Positions 54,086-64,000 of a stretch of 64,000 nt of DNA are shown here, piece by piece. The position numbers were made by a program, and so were the translations under genes. How positions within the stretch are numbered: position 1 is the first letter of the stretch; each line of letters starts with the position of its first letter. The stretch comes from Palaemon carinicauda. Lineage: Eukaryota; Arthropoda; Malacostraca; Decapoda; Palaemonidae. Under the pieces are notes generated by a model. That model was not told the DNA's origin. It made no database searches and saw only the letters and a program-made list of their open reading frames with translations. Location of the stretch: contig NC_090726.1 in the NCBI RefSeq assembly GCF_036898095.1, forward strand, positions 42,099,145-42,163,144. Direction: 5' to 3'.

Positions 54086-54620
54086 TGCAAACAGTCCGAT
54101 TGCAGATAAGGTATACTTAATGACTCGGTTAAAATGATAGAATATGTCAGATCACCCTCTTCAGTAGATCGTACTGAACTTTCCTCTACACGGGGACTTA
54201 CAGACCAAAGGTCATAGCCCCCTAGGAAGCAATTTACCTGCTTGTTGAAGTGTTTATACAATCAAAAATACAAAAACAAATGTATGCAAAATTTATATTT
54301 GAAAAGTTATGAGTACCAGGAACAACATTTATTTGGTATTTTTCAATAAAAAAAGTACATCAGAGATTATTACATATTTTCTCCCTGCTGAAAAGGCATC
54401 TACACCAACAAAGGACTGTAGGAAGTAAGAGAAAAAGATGAGAAATATCCTAACACTATTAAGACAATTCGTATCAAACACTAAATTCTACCAGACATAT
54501 AATAGCATTTGAAACATAAGTAAAAGATTTTAAATGCCTCATTAGAGCTATTAGTAGAAAACTATACATAGGAGATTAGCTACTACTGCAAATGTCTGTC
54601 AAATTTTATATAAACTATAC
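54086..54620. other. AT-rich sequence without recognisable gene
   Basis: No supported gene. Confidence 0.4.
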
Positions 54621-54800
54621 CTTGATGTGGAGAAAGGGTTTACATATAGCCATGATCAGCAAAGCTGTCCTAGTAAGGACCAATCATACCGGATTGGTTT
54701 GTTGTGAGCGATCACATGAAAATATCCCATCGCCACCAATCCACACTGGCTAGCGTGATGATGAAAGGCGAAGACTCCTCTAGAGGACCTGAGACACACC
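54621..54800 (-). mobile_element. Dispersed repeat R, inverted copy
   Basis: ATCAGCAAAGCTGTCCTAGT, GGTTTGTTGTGAGCGATCA and CGCCACCAATCCACACTGG are the reverse complement of segments at 33510-33680 in the same order. Confidence 0.65.
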
Positions 54801-56623
54801 ATCCATGAGGTACTCGATTACAAGCAAGTACATTACAGCCTGGAAATGGAAATCTTTTATTATCCTTAAACATAGATGGAACAAAAGCGAAATGTTTTAC
54901 AAGTTAAACTTGAACAAGCATTAATCCAATCTAAGCGGAAATCTAGTTTCATTGACAACAATGCTTATAAATGCTTACAAAGAGCGACTCATACTATAAA
55001 TGGAAATTCTACTTCTAGACTTGCAAAGGTTTTACAAATATCTCCACCAACTGTTCACTTGTTTGTTTAAGATTACCTTGCCTATAACAGGACACGGACT
55101 ATAGCACTAGGGCAGCACGTAAAAACCGCCTACTGATTTTTCACACTCCATTCAAATTGTATAATGTACATTTTATAACCTATGAATTTTCTATGGCATA
55201 ATTTTCTTCCTTTATAAGTAGATATTCTTAGAAAATAATCAAATTAAGAATTCAAATTAAAAACATTTACTTATACGTAACCAAATGTGAGATAAGATAT
55301 TGTAAAAGTAAAAAGATGTGACGTCATTAGTTGTTTTCAATACTGTTTTTCAAAGGTTTTAAAAGCACCAGTGAAAAAAACGAACCGGTGGCATTGAGAA
55401 AATTATTTAGGACGAGATCATATGGTTCAGGTTATCTTCTTGCGCTGGGACACACTCCTGCTGGTTTAGGAAGGCTTGATAAAGTTTTTGGCGCCTATGT
55501 ATATCAGTGGCCAGATATTCCCGCATGCATAGAAAATGTGAATTTTCTCCCATTTTCTAGTCGTTCGTAAGATGTTTTGCTGCAAAACCTCTAGACAAGA
55601 ACATAGTCCGCTTGTCAAAACATAGGAGTAGTGAGATTATGTTTAATTGTGAGGGAACAGAGCTTATGCCAAGGCAAAAACCAATAAATAATAAACTCGA
55701 TTAGGCAACAACGTATTTGCCTACCACCCAAAAACCCAAATTGTGCACAGGAACCCAATTATTGTAGTTATCTTTAAATCTGATTATTTGCGGCAAAAAT
55801 AAAGGTCAGATTCATTGAAAACACACTATTTAAGCTGGAATATATAAATTTTTTAATTGGATATCAGAGCTTGGTTAAACAGGTATTTTACCAAAGTCTC
55901 TGGGACGATGATGTCCAAACTGTTGGACGATTACGGGAACAGAAATTTTGCTTGACCGTGACCATGACCTTTAATAATTTCCAGCTTTTAACATAACAGT
56001 TAATCCTTGCAAGTTTCATTACTCTACGATTAAAATTGTGGCCAGGAAGCTGTTCACAAACAAACACACACACAGGCTAAACAGGAGGGGCGGGTAAAAC
56101 ATAACCTCCTTCCAGCTTCTATGGCACAGGTAATAAACCGTGGAATGAAGGTTCCCCCAAAAATGTAATACACAAGTAAAAACTGACTTATATGTACTCC
56201 CTTACCAATTCACTGCCTCTTTAGGACTTCAAAATGGCTGACTGTAACATGGTAATGGATAGTCACCTTGTAACATTTAATAAGTAGCCCAATACTAACA
56301 TTTGTTTGTATATATACGCTACAATAAAACGGCCGATGTGTATTTATAAACAAATACAGAACAGAATTAGCAAATACTTTAATAAACAGAAAAAACAAAA
56401 CTGGCATATAGTAAGAGTACAAATTAAGAAGTACCTTTCTTAACACTTACTTGTTAAACCGGTGATTGTCTTTATTGGTTAAACCGTTAGTTTAAGACGA
56501 GGAAAGATATCAAGCCATACAATCTTCAGTGAATAAAACCAATGAGAAAAGCTTCAAAGAACAGCAAATTTGCACTAAACAACAGAGGTTAAACAACGGA
56601 CGCTTTAGTACTTCAGAATGTTA
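54801..56623. other. Sequence without supported gene
   Basis: Two short open frames on the + strand (54876-55070 and 55331-55570) have no recognised motif. No repeat family is identified. Confidence 0.35.
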
Positions 56624-56631
56624 CTCTGGAC

Positions 56632-56920
56632 CAGTGTTGCCAGCTATAGGAATTTATCCTTAGATTTGGGGATTTTGGGTGTCTGATGGGGGATATTCAG
56701 TACAAATTTCCATGAAGACAGAGATGATTAAACCTTTATATTGTTGTAATTAGTTTGCTTGCATTTACATGCAGTAAAGTGAGTAATTTTTATACTGATT
56801 TAGTATATAGCCTACAGGATCAGAAAAAAATATTATTGTGGACATGGGGAATTTTGGGTTGGTTTGGGGATTTTTTATCAAGAGTTTTGGGGAATTTTAG
56901 ACGCCCAACTGGCAACACTG
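56632..56920. mobile_element. Non-autonomous hAT-type DNA transposon (MITE) with 8-bp target duplication
   Basis: A 289-bp element with terminal inverted repeats CAGTGTTGCCAG at the left and CTGGCAACACTG at the right (12 bp perfect), flanked by the direct repeat CTCTGGAC at 56624-56631 and 56921-56928. An 8-bp duplication and CAGTG-type ends are diagnostic of the hAT superfamily. The interior is T/G-rich with repeated GGGGATTTT and GGGGAATTTT motifs and cannot encode a transposase. Confidence 0.85.
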
Positions 56921-56928
56921 CTCTGGAC

Positions 56929-57197
56929 CGCGTCTTGTGACTCGTGTCACAAAATGTAAACATTGCGATTGTGAATTTGCGTTTTAATAACATGAAAAAA
57001 AAATTAAATTGATGATTTCAGTTACAAAAAGTATATAATTCTTTTTTTATATATTTAAGGTAGATCCATTATCAAAGCCATTTTCATTAAATAATCACAA
57101 AATCACAATATCCAAAAAAACCGTATTCAAGTTTCTTCTTTCCAATCGGGTCAGTTACCTGCTACGTCTTTTCAAATTACTTATAGGCCTATCAAAT

Positions 57198-57200
<3 letters not shown>
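56929..57200. other. AT-rich sequence without recognisable gene
   Basis: Nothing supported. Confidence 0.4.
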
Positions 57201-57249
<49 letters not shown>

Positions 57250-57905
57250 AAGCTAAGTTGGGAAATAAAAATGCTATAAGCTCAGGGGGTTCCAGCAGAG
57301 AAAAATAGCCCAGTGATGAAAGGAAGTAAATAAACTACAAGAGAATTAATGAACAATTAACATGAAATATTTCAAAAACAGTAATAACATTAAAAGAAAT
57401 CTTTCATATAAAAACATAAACCTTCAAAAAAGAAGAGAAATAAGATTTAATAGTGTGCCCGGGTGTACCCTCAAGCAAGAGAACTCTGACTCAAGACAGT
57501 GGAGGACCGTGGTACAGAGGCTATGGTACTACCCAAGACTAGAGAACAATGGTTTAATTTTGGAGTGGCTTTCTCCTAGAAAAGCTGGTTACCATAGCTG
57601 AAGAGTCTCTTCTACCCTTACCATGGGGAAAGTAGCCACTGAACAATTACAATGCAGTTGTTAACCCCTTGGGGAAAGAAAAATTGTTTGGTAATCTTGG
57701 TGTTGTCAGGTGTATGGGGACATAGGAGAATGTGAAAAGAATAGGCCAGACTATTTGTGTAGGCCTACGCGCAGGAAAAGGAAAAATGATCTGTAACCAG
57801 AGATAAGGATCAAATGTAATACTGTCTGGCCCGTCAAAGGACCCAATAACTCTCTTGTGGTAGTATCTCAACGGGTGTCTGGTGCCTTGGTCAACCTAAT
57901 AAACC
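57201..57905 (-). mobile_element. ATT-tailed repeat family 2, longest copy
   Basis: On the minus strand the element ends in an (ATT/TAA)n tail (57201-57247). The region next to the tail (CTATAAGC, AAAAATAGCCCAGTGATGAA) is related to the LINE family 1 tail, but the body (TGTACCCTCAAGCAAGAGAA, ACAATGGTTTAATTTTGG, GTTAACCCCTTGGGG, TAGTATCTCAACGGG) is different. A 74-codon open frame lies at 57647-57871 (-). Other fragments are at 30655-30960 and 60940-61038. Probably a LINE 3' region; the coding part is absent. Confidence 0.7.
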
Positions 57906-58467
<562 letters not shown>

Positions 58468-58468
<1 letters not shown>

Positions 58469-58820
58469 AATTGTTTGTATTTCAATGAGAAAATTAGTGA
58501 AAAGGAAACTAGATATGAAAATAAATCTATATAAAAATTATATCTGTAAAAAAGTCAAGAAATAAAGAGATAAATACACATACAAAATTTTATTCACTCA
58601 TTATTATGAATGGGGAGCCGTTAGCAAGGTTGTCATTCTCGTGAACTTCATATATTACTACTCAAAATCCAAAATAAACAAGTTATTGATCTTTTATTTT
58701 CCGTTTTCTCTATCTACCTTCAAAGAAAACGATTTCTGAAATTTTATGGGTAACTTTACTAACATTACTATTACGGCGGTAGCTAGCTCATTCATTGGTT
58801 TGAAACTGAGTTTTTGAGAC
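58468..58820. other. AT-rich sequence without recognisable gene
   Basis: Nothing supported. Confidence 0.4.
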
Positions 58821-58920
58821 AAGATAAAATAGCCAATGAAAAATAATCTTAAAATATGAAATAGTTTTAGCATATACATTTCTGACGTAGTTTTGTGCAT
58901 ACAATGAACACATTCAATTG
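58821..58920. repeat. Repeat T, copy 1
   Basis: AAGATAAAATAGCCAATGAA, AAATAATCTTAAAA, AAATAGTTTT, CTGACGTAGTT and GTGCATACAATGAACACAT recur in the same orientation at 61427-61528. Confidence 0.8.
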
Positions 58921-59122
58921 TAAGTTAAACTTCGCTTAAAAGTATAATGTAATTGTATAAGATACTCGTGTGTGTCGTGAAAGTTAATGCTTTTCAGCTT
59001 GTTTGGAATATCAATCAGAGACTTAAGGTGGATATAAGAGTTATACAAACCTGAAGGAGCAGGATGGCTAGATGGAAGAACACAATATGGTGTAGGATGG
59101 AGAATAACACCAAATACACTCC

Positions 59123-59740
59123 ATTATCATTATTATTATTATTATTACTATCCAAGCTACAACCCTAGTTGGAAAAGCAAGATGCTATAAGCCCAGGGGC
59201 CCCAATAGGGAAAAATAGCCCAGTGAGGAAAGGAAATAAGGAAATAAATAAATGAAGAGAACAAATTAACAATAAATCATTCTAAAAAAGGTAACAACGT
59301 CAAAACAGATATGTCATATATAAACTATTAACAACGTCAAAAACAGATATATCATATATAAACTAAAAATTCATGTCCGCCTGGTCAACAAAAAAGCATT
59401 TGCTCCAACTTTGAACTTTTGAAGTTCTACTAATTCAAATACCCGATTAGGAAGATCATTCCACAACTTGGTAACAGCTGGAATAAAACTTCTAGAGTAC
59501 TGCATAGTATTGAGCCTCAGGATGGAGAAGGCCTGGCTATTAGAATTAACTGCTTGCCTAGTATTACGAACAGGATAGAATTGTCCAGGGAGATCTGAAT
59601 GTAAAGGATGGTCGAGTTATGAAAACTCTTATGCAACATGCATAATGAACTAATTGAACGACGGTGCCAGAGATTAATATCTAGATTAGGAATAAGAAAT
59701 TTAATAACAATGATTGATACTCAGGCCCAAGTACCTTTCT
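59123..59740 (-). mobile_element. LINE 3' end, family 1, longest copy (CR1/jockey-like)
   Basis: Reading the minus strand, the C-terminus of a reverse transcriptase is visible in pieces: LWHRRSISSLCMLHKSFHN, then in another frame YSRSFIPAVTKLWNDLPNRV and LQKFKVGANAFLLTRRT with a stop. The order HRR-x-x-SL-x-x-x-YK, then FIP-x-x-x-x-LWN-LP-x-x-V, then FK is the usual C-terminal signature of CR1/jockey-group LINEs. The 3' untranslated region follows and ends in an (ATT)n tail at 59123-59148. At least one frameshift. 5' truncated. Confidence 0.75.
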
Positions 59741-59815
59741 ATACATAAATGAAAAAATACATTACTGCCTCCGAGCTTTTCTTTCTATTACTGACAAATA
59801 GGCAACATATTCCCC

Positions 59816-60000
59816 TGGCTAGTACAGTGGTCACTTTGCTTTGCATTAACGTGGCAGCAGATCGATTCCAGTCTGGAACTGGCAGCTTGGAACTGTTTAC
59901 TGCTGAGGTTACTGATGAGGTTGGGTTCGACCGACTGACGTTCTGGTGAGTATCTCTTCAGATGATACTGGAAGTGAAACCAAACACATTACCTTTTTAT
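59816..60000 (+). mobile_element. tRNA-derived SINE, copy 2
   Basis: GCTAGTACAGTGGTCACTTT (A-box-like) and GTGGCAGCAGATCGATTCCA (B-box-like), then a body with CTGACGTTCTGG and a tail TGATACTGGAAGTGAAACCA, AACACATTACCTTTT. It sits between two oppositely oriented copies of LINE family 1. Confidence 0.7.
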
Positions 60001-60333
60001 TCCAGCTGTTACCAAGTTGTGGAATGATCTTCCTAATCGGGTAGTTGAATCAGTAGAACTTCAAAAGTTCAAAGTTGGAGCAAATGTTTTTATGTTGACC
60101 AGGCTGACATGAGTCTTTTTATAGTTTATATATGACATATCTGTTTTTGACGTTGTTAATAGTTTATATAGGACATATATGTTTTGACGCTGTTACTGTT
60201 TTTAGAATGATATATTGTTAATTTATTCTCATTTATTTATTTCCTTATTTCCTTTCCTCACTGGGCTATTTTTCCCTGTTGGAGCCCTTGGGCTTATAGC
60301 ATCTTGCTCTTCCAACTAGGGTTGTAGCTCGGC

Positions 60334-60403
<70 letters not shown>

Positions 60404-60410
60404 TATTATT
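59997..60410 (+). mobile_element. LINE 3' end, family 1 (copy 3)
   Basis: Starts at TTTATTCCAGCTGTTACCAA (FIPAVTKLWNDLPNRVVES) and runs through LQKFKVGANVFMLTRLT and its stop, a 3' untranslated region with an internal duplication of the TATAGTTTATATA-GACATAT segment, and a TAA-repeat tail at 60333-60403. It is the inverted counterpart of 59123-59488. Confidence 0.8.
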
Positions 60411-60420
60411 ATAATAACAG

Positions 60421-60939
60421 GGTTTTCTTACTTCATTACTTTTCATATCTTTAAGATTTATTTCACCACTAATTAAATATGTGAGAAATATATTGATATA
60501 ATGTATACTTAGAACCACTATTATCACTGGATATTTTAGGATTGACTACAGAGAGGCCTTAGTATAGCTTACACTTGAACATTTCAGACAACACATAACC
60601 AGTATTAATTCCAATTTACAATTCAGTGCATATAGAAATTAATAAAACTTTAACTTTTGAGTTCATATGATAGAACCACTACAGTACTTAGTATCAACTT
60701 AAAATTGCTGTATGATTCAGGATTCGTAAAATTTTCTCCTAGGAAGTATTGTAGCCTACATAGAAATTGCACACCAAAATAATATATACTTTGTTGTAAG
60801 TAGCACTCAAATATAGCATCAGTAGCATTCAGTAAATGCTATACAGTATCAGGAATCCTACAACAAATAATACATTAAATTAGATTTTTCATTTATAAAC
60901 TCTAAAAAAAAATTAAAAAAAAAACAAGAGGCAGAGAAA
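60421..60939. other. AT-rich sequence without recognisable gene
   Basis: Nothing supported. Confidence 0.4.
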
Positions 60940-61037
60940 TAAGATAAAACAGCGTGCCCGAGTATACCCTCAAACAAGAGAACTCTAATTCATGACAGTG
61001 GAAGGCCAGGGTACATGGGCTGTGGCAGTACCCAAGA

Positions 61038-61038
<1 letters not shown>
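60940..61038 (-). mobile_element. Fragment of ATT-tailed repeat family 2
   Basis: AGAAATAAGATAAAACAGCG, GTGCCCGAGTATACCCTCAA, ACAAGAGAACTCTAATTCA and AGTACCCAAGACTA match 57434-57543. It is cut off by an (AT)n tract. Confidence 0.75.
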
Positions 61039-61426
<388 letters not shown>

Positions 61427-61523
61427 AAGATAAAATTGCCAATCAAAAATAATCTTAAAACACTAAATAGTTTTTGCATTGATATTTCCGACGTAGTTAT
61501 GTGCATATAGTGAACACATATTC

Positions 61524-61528
<5 letters not shown>
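61427..61528. repeat. Repeat T, copy 2
   Basis: Diverged counterpart of 58821-58920 in the same orientation, ending at an (AT)n tract. Confidence 0.8.
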
Positions 61529-61599
<71 letters not shown>

Positions 61600-61600
61600 T
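61529..61600. repeat. (AT)n microsatellite
   Basis: About 36 AT units. Confidence 0.95.
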
Positions 61601-61944
61601 GTCTTATTTGTATCTTTTTGCAACGTATCTCAACAACACACGACGTTTCCTTAATTCACGAATTCTCATAAACTTTACAGAAGCCCATCAACGAAATGTC
61701 TGTCAAAGAAGAGCTGTTCCTTTAGAAGATTCATGGCTACTCCGTCGTAAGGAACCAAACTTACGATGGGTGCTCTTCAAATTCCTTTCCAGCTGTCACT
61801 TGACGTGATATGACCTTTTACACATGTCAGTCATTTCGTGAGCTCTTCTTTCATTACAGATGAGGGTAACTCTTGTAAATGTTTGGAAGAACTGAACACG
61901 GAGGAATGATTCTAAAAGTGATGTCATGTTGTTTTCTTATTGTT
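61601..61944. other. Sequence without supported gene
   Basis: A 66-codon open frame at 61608-61808 (+) has no recognised motif. Nothing else. Confidence 0.3.
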
Positions 61945-63745
61945 TTTCGGTCTGTTAAGACTCGTTTTCAAACATTGGGGGGTGGGGGTTAATTTTGGTT
62001 TTCAGCCATTTTTTCGGTCTCTTAAATCTCGTTTTCAACCATTTTTTGGTCTAATTTTGTTTTCAGACATTTTTTTCATGGTCTCTAATTTTGTTTTAAG
62101 CTATTTTTTCGTCTCTAATTTTGTTTTCAGCCAATTGTTTTTGGTCTCTAATTTAAATTTCAGCCATTTTTTCGTCTCTAATTTTGTTTTCAGCCATTTT
62201 TCTGTCTTTAATTTTGTTTTCAGCCATTTTTTAGACTAATATTGTTTTCAGCCATTTTTTGTCTCTAATTTTGTTTTCAGCCATTTTTTTGTTTTTTTTG
62301 GTCTATTTTTGTTTTCATCCTTTTTTTGTCTCTAATTTTGTTTACAGTCATTTTTTGTCTCTAATTTTGTTTTTAGCCATTTTTCGTCTCTAATTTTGTT
62401 TTCAGCCAATATTTTTATCTCTAAGTTTTGTTTTCAACCATTTGTTTTCTCTTTAAGTTTTGTATTCAATCATATTTTTCGGTCTCTAAGTTTTCTTTCC
62501 AACCATTTTTTTTTTTAGTCTCTCGATCTCGTTTTCAACCAATTTTTGTCCCTAGGTCTCGTTTTCAACCAATTTTTGTCTCTAGGTTTCGTTTTCAACC
62601 AATTTTTTTCTCGATCTCGTTTTCAACCAATTTTTGTCTCTCGATCCCGTTTTCAACCAATTTTTGTCTCTAGGTCTCGTTTTCAACCATTTTCTCTCTC
62701 GGTCTCGTTTTCAACCAATTTTTGTCTCTAGATCTCGTTTTCAGCCACTTTTTACATCTCTAGGTTTCGTTTTCAACCAATTTTTGTCTCTAGATCTCGT
62801 TTTCAGCCACTTTTTTATATCTCTAGGTTTCGTTTTCAACCATATTTGGTCTATAGGTCTCGTTTTCAACCAATTTTTGTCTCTAGATCTCGTTTTCAGC
62901 CACTTTTTACATCTCTAGGTTTCGTTTTCAACCAATTTTTGTCTCTAGATCTCGTTTTCAGCCACTTTTTTATATCTCTAGGTTTCGTTTTCAACCATAT
63001 TTGGTCTATAGGTCTCGTTTTCAACCAATTTTTGTCTCTAGATCTCGTTTTCAGCCACTTTTTACATCTCTAGGTTTCGTTTTCAACCAATTTTTGTCTC
63101 TAGATCTCGTTTTCAGCCACTTTTTTATATCTCTAGGTTTCGTTTTCAACCATATTTGGTCTATAGGTCTCGTTTTCAACCAATTTTTGTCTCTAGGTCT
63201 CGTTTTCAACCATTTTGTGTCTCTAGATCTCGTTTTCAGCCACTTTCTATATCTCTAGGTTTCGTTTTCAACCATTTTTGTCTATAGGTCTCGTTTTCAA
63301 CCACTTTTTAAATTCTAGGTTTTGTTTTCAACCATTTTTTGTCTCTAAGTCTCATTTCCAACCCATTAATTATTGTTTTTAATCAATTTTTTGTTGGTCT
63401 CTCAGTCTCGTTTCCAACCACATTTTTGTCTCTACGTCTCATTTTCAACCACATTTTTTTGTCTCTACGTCTCATTTTCAAACATTTTTTTTTTGTCTCT
63501 AAGTTTCATGTTCAACCATTTTTTGTTGGTCTCTAACTCATTTTCAATTTTTTTTTCTTCTAAGTCTCATTTTTACCCAATCTCTTGTTGGTCTATGTCT
63601 CATTTTCAAAATTTTTTTGTCTCCAAGTCTAACTTTTACCAAATTTTCTTTGTTTCGTTTTCAACATTCTTTTTGTCTCATAAGTCTCACTTTTACCAAA
63701 TTTTCTCCGTCTCATTTTCAACATTCTTTTTGTGTCTAAGTCTCA
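61945..63745. repeat. 1.8-kb minisatellite, about 31-bp monomer with a 155-bp higher-order unit
   Basis: Monomers of roughly 28-35 bp follow TTTTTGTCTCTAGGTCTCGT then TTTCAACCA. Outer monomers (61945-62500 and 63340-63745) are diverged. Between about 62690 and 63200 the order of variant monomers repeats every 155 bp, five monomers at a time (compare 62846-63000 with 63001-63155). The overlapping open frames with an SRFQPIF-type repeat are a by-product: 31 is not a multiple of three, so all frames cycle. Confidence 0.95.
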
Positions 63746-63759
63746 CTTTTACCCAAATC

Positions 63760-63935
63760 CATCTTCCCCCAAGCCAGGACCAGGGTGGACCAGGCAATGA
63801 CTGCTTATGACTCAGCCGGTAGAGCTACAGGCTCTCCAAAACCCTTATCCTTAGCTCACAAGGATGGTGAGATTACAGACACAACAAGAAACTATCGAGC
63901 CTGAGCGGGAAATTAAACAGAGGCTAAATCAATGT
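63760..63935. mobile_element. Fragment of a decapod dispersed repeat
   Basis: CCCCCAAGCCAGGACCAGGG, TGACTCAGC-GGTAGAGCTA, TTAGCTCACAAGGATGGTGA and ACTATCGAGCCTGAGCGGGA are familiar to me as a dispersed decapod repeat. Only one copy is in this window, so this rests on memory. Confidence 0.4.
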
Positions 63936-64000
63936 AAGGGGAAAGGAACATCTATTCAAATATTATCAGTTTAGCACGCCCATAACAACTGATTTTTTAC

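Noticed and set aside
54876..55070. 64-codon open frame
   Set aside because: No motif or context supports a gene.
55331..55570. 79-codon open frame with non-repetitive composition
   Set aside because: No family recognised, no upstream signals, and length within chance expectation for this region. It could be an old exon but I cannot support it.
62428..63258. Apparent repeat protein with an SRFQPIF-type unit, up to 94 codons
   Set aside because: A by-product of the 31-bp minisatellite. The frame is reset by monomer indels, there is no supporting gene structure, and the repeat decays outside the array.

Overview
The window looks like nuclear DNA of a decapod crustacean, probably a shrimp or prawn. 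The reasons are a generally AT-rich background, very dense (GA)n, (AT)n and (ATT)n microsatellites, and dispersed repeats of a type I recognise from decapod genomes. The organism call is inference. I find no convincing host protein-coding gene. About half of the sequence is transposable elements or their debris, and the rest is AT-rich intergenic or intronic DNA.

The main content is four DIRS-like (tyrosine-recombinase) retrotransposons, all read on the minus strand, so each 5' end is at the high coordinate. I call them A (15395-21700 plus 28506-28740), B (21701-28505), C (36461-42985) and D (47443-53803). Each encodes Gag, then reverse transcriptase plus RNase H, then a tyrosine recombinase. 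Inverted terminal repeats bound A, B and C. Beside the 3' end of every element lies an internal complementary region (ICR) that matches the two outer ends joined tail to head, the DIRS hallmark. B sits inside the 5' leader of A. A and C belong to one subfamily; B and D represent two others. B and C have intact RT/RNase H and recombinase frames and near-perfect end-to-ICR matches, so they are young. Each has one Gag frameshift. A is a rearranged mosaic with two partial Gag segments and no RT palm. D has decayed and lacks its left outer arm.

The most interesting feature is the coding layout. In B and C, Gag and the recombinase share one frame, separated by a single TGA followed by CTG. RT/RNase H is in the +1 frame relative to Gag. 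The Gag/recombinase frame stays open through the whole RT/RNase H gene, more than 600 codons, so stop-codon readthrough could in principle give a Gag-bridge-recombinase fusion.

Region by region: 1-5.1 kb is AT-rich with one LINE 3' fragment; 5.1-15.4 kb is A-rich with GA arrays and minisatellites; 15.4-28.7 kb is the nested A/B pair, followed by a tandem duplication of its 5' edge (to 29.08 kb) and a GA composite array; 29.7-36.4 kb holds LINE and other repeat fragments; 36.5-43.3 kb is element C and an adjacent short inverted-repeat element; 43.3-47.1 kb is unexplained, somewhat GC-richer sequence, a hairpin and a LINE tail; 47.4-53.8 kb is element D; 53.9-61.6 kb holds two tRNA-derived SINE copies, a 289-bp hAT-type element with an 8-bp target duplication, several LINE tails and large compound microsatellites; 61.9-63.75 kb is a minisatellite with a 155-bp higher-order unit.
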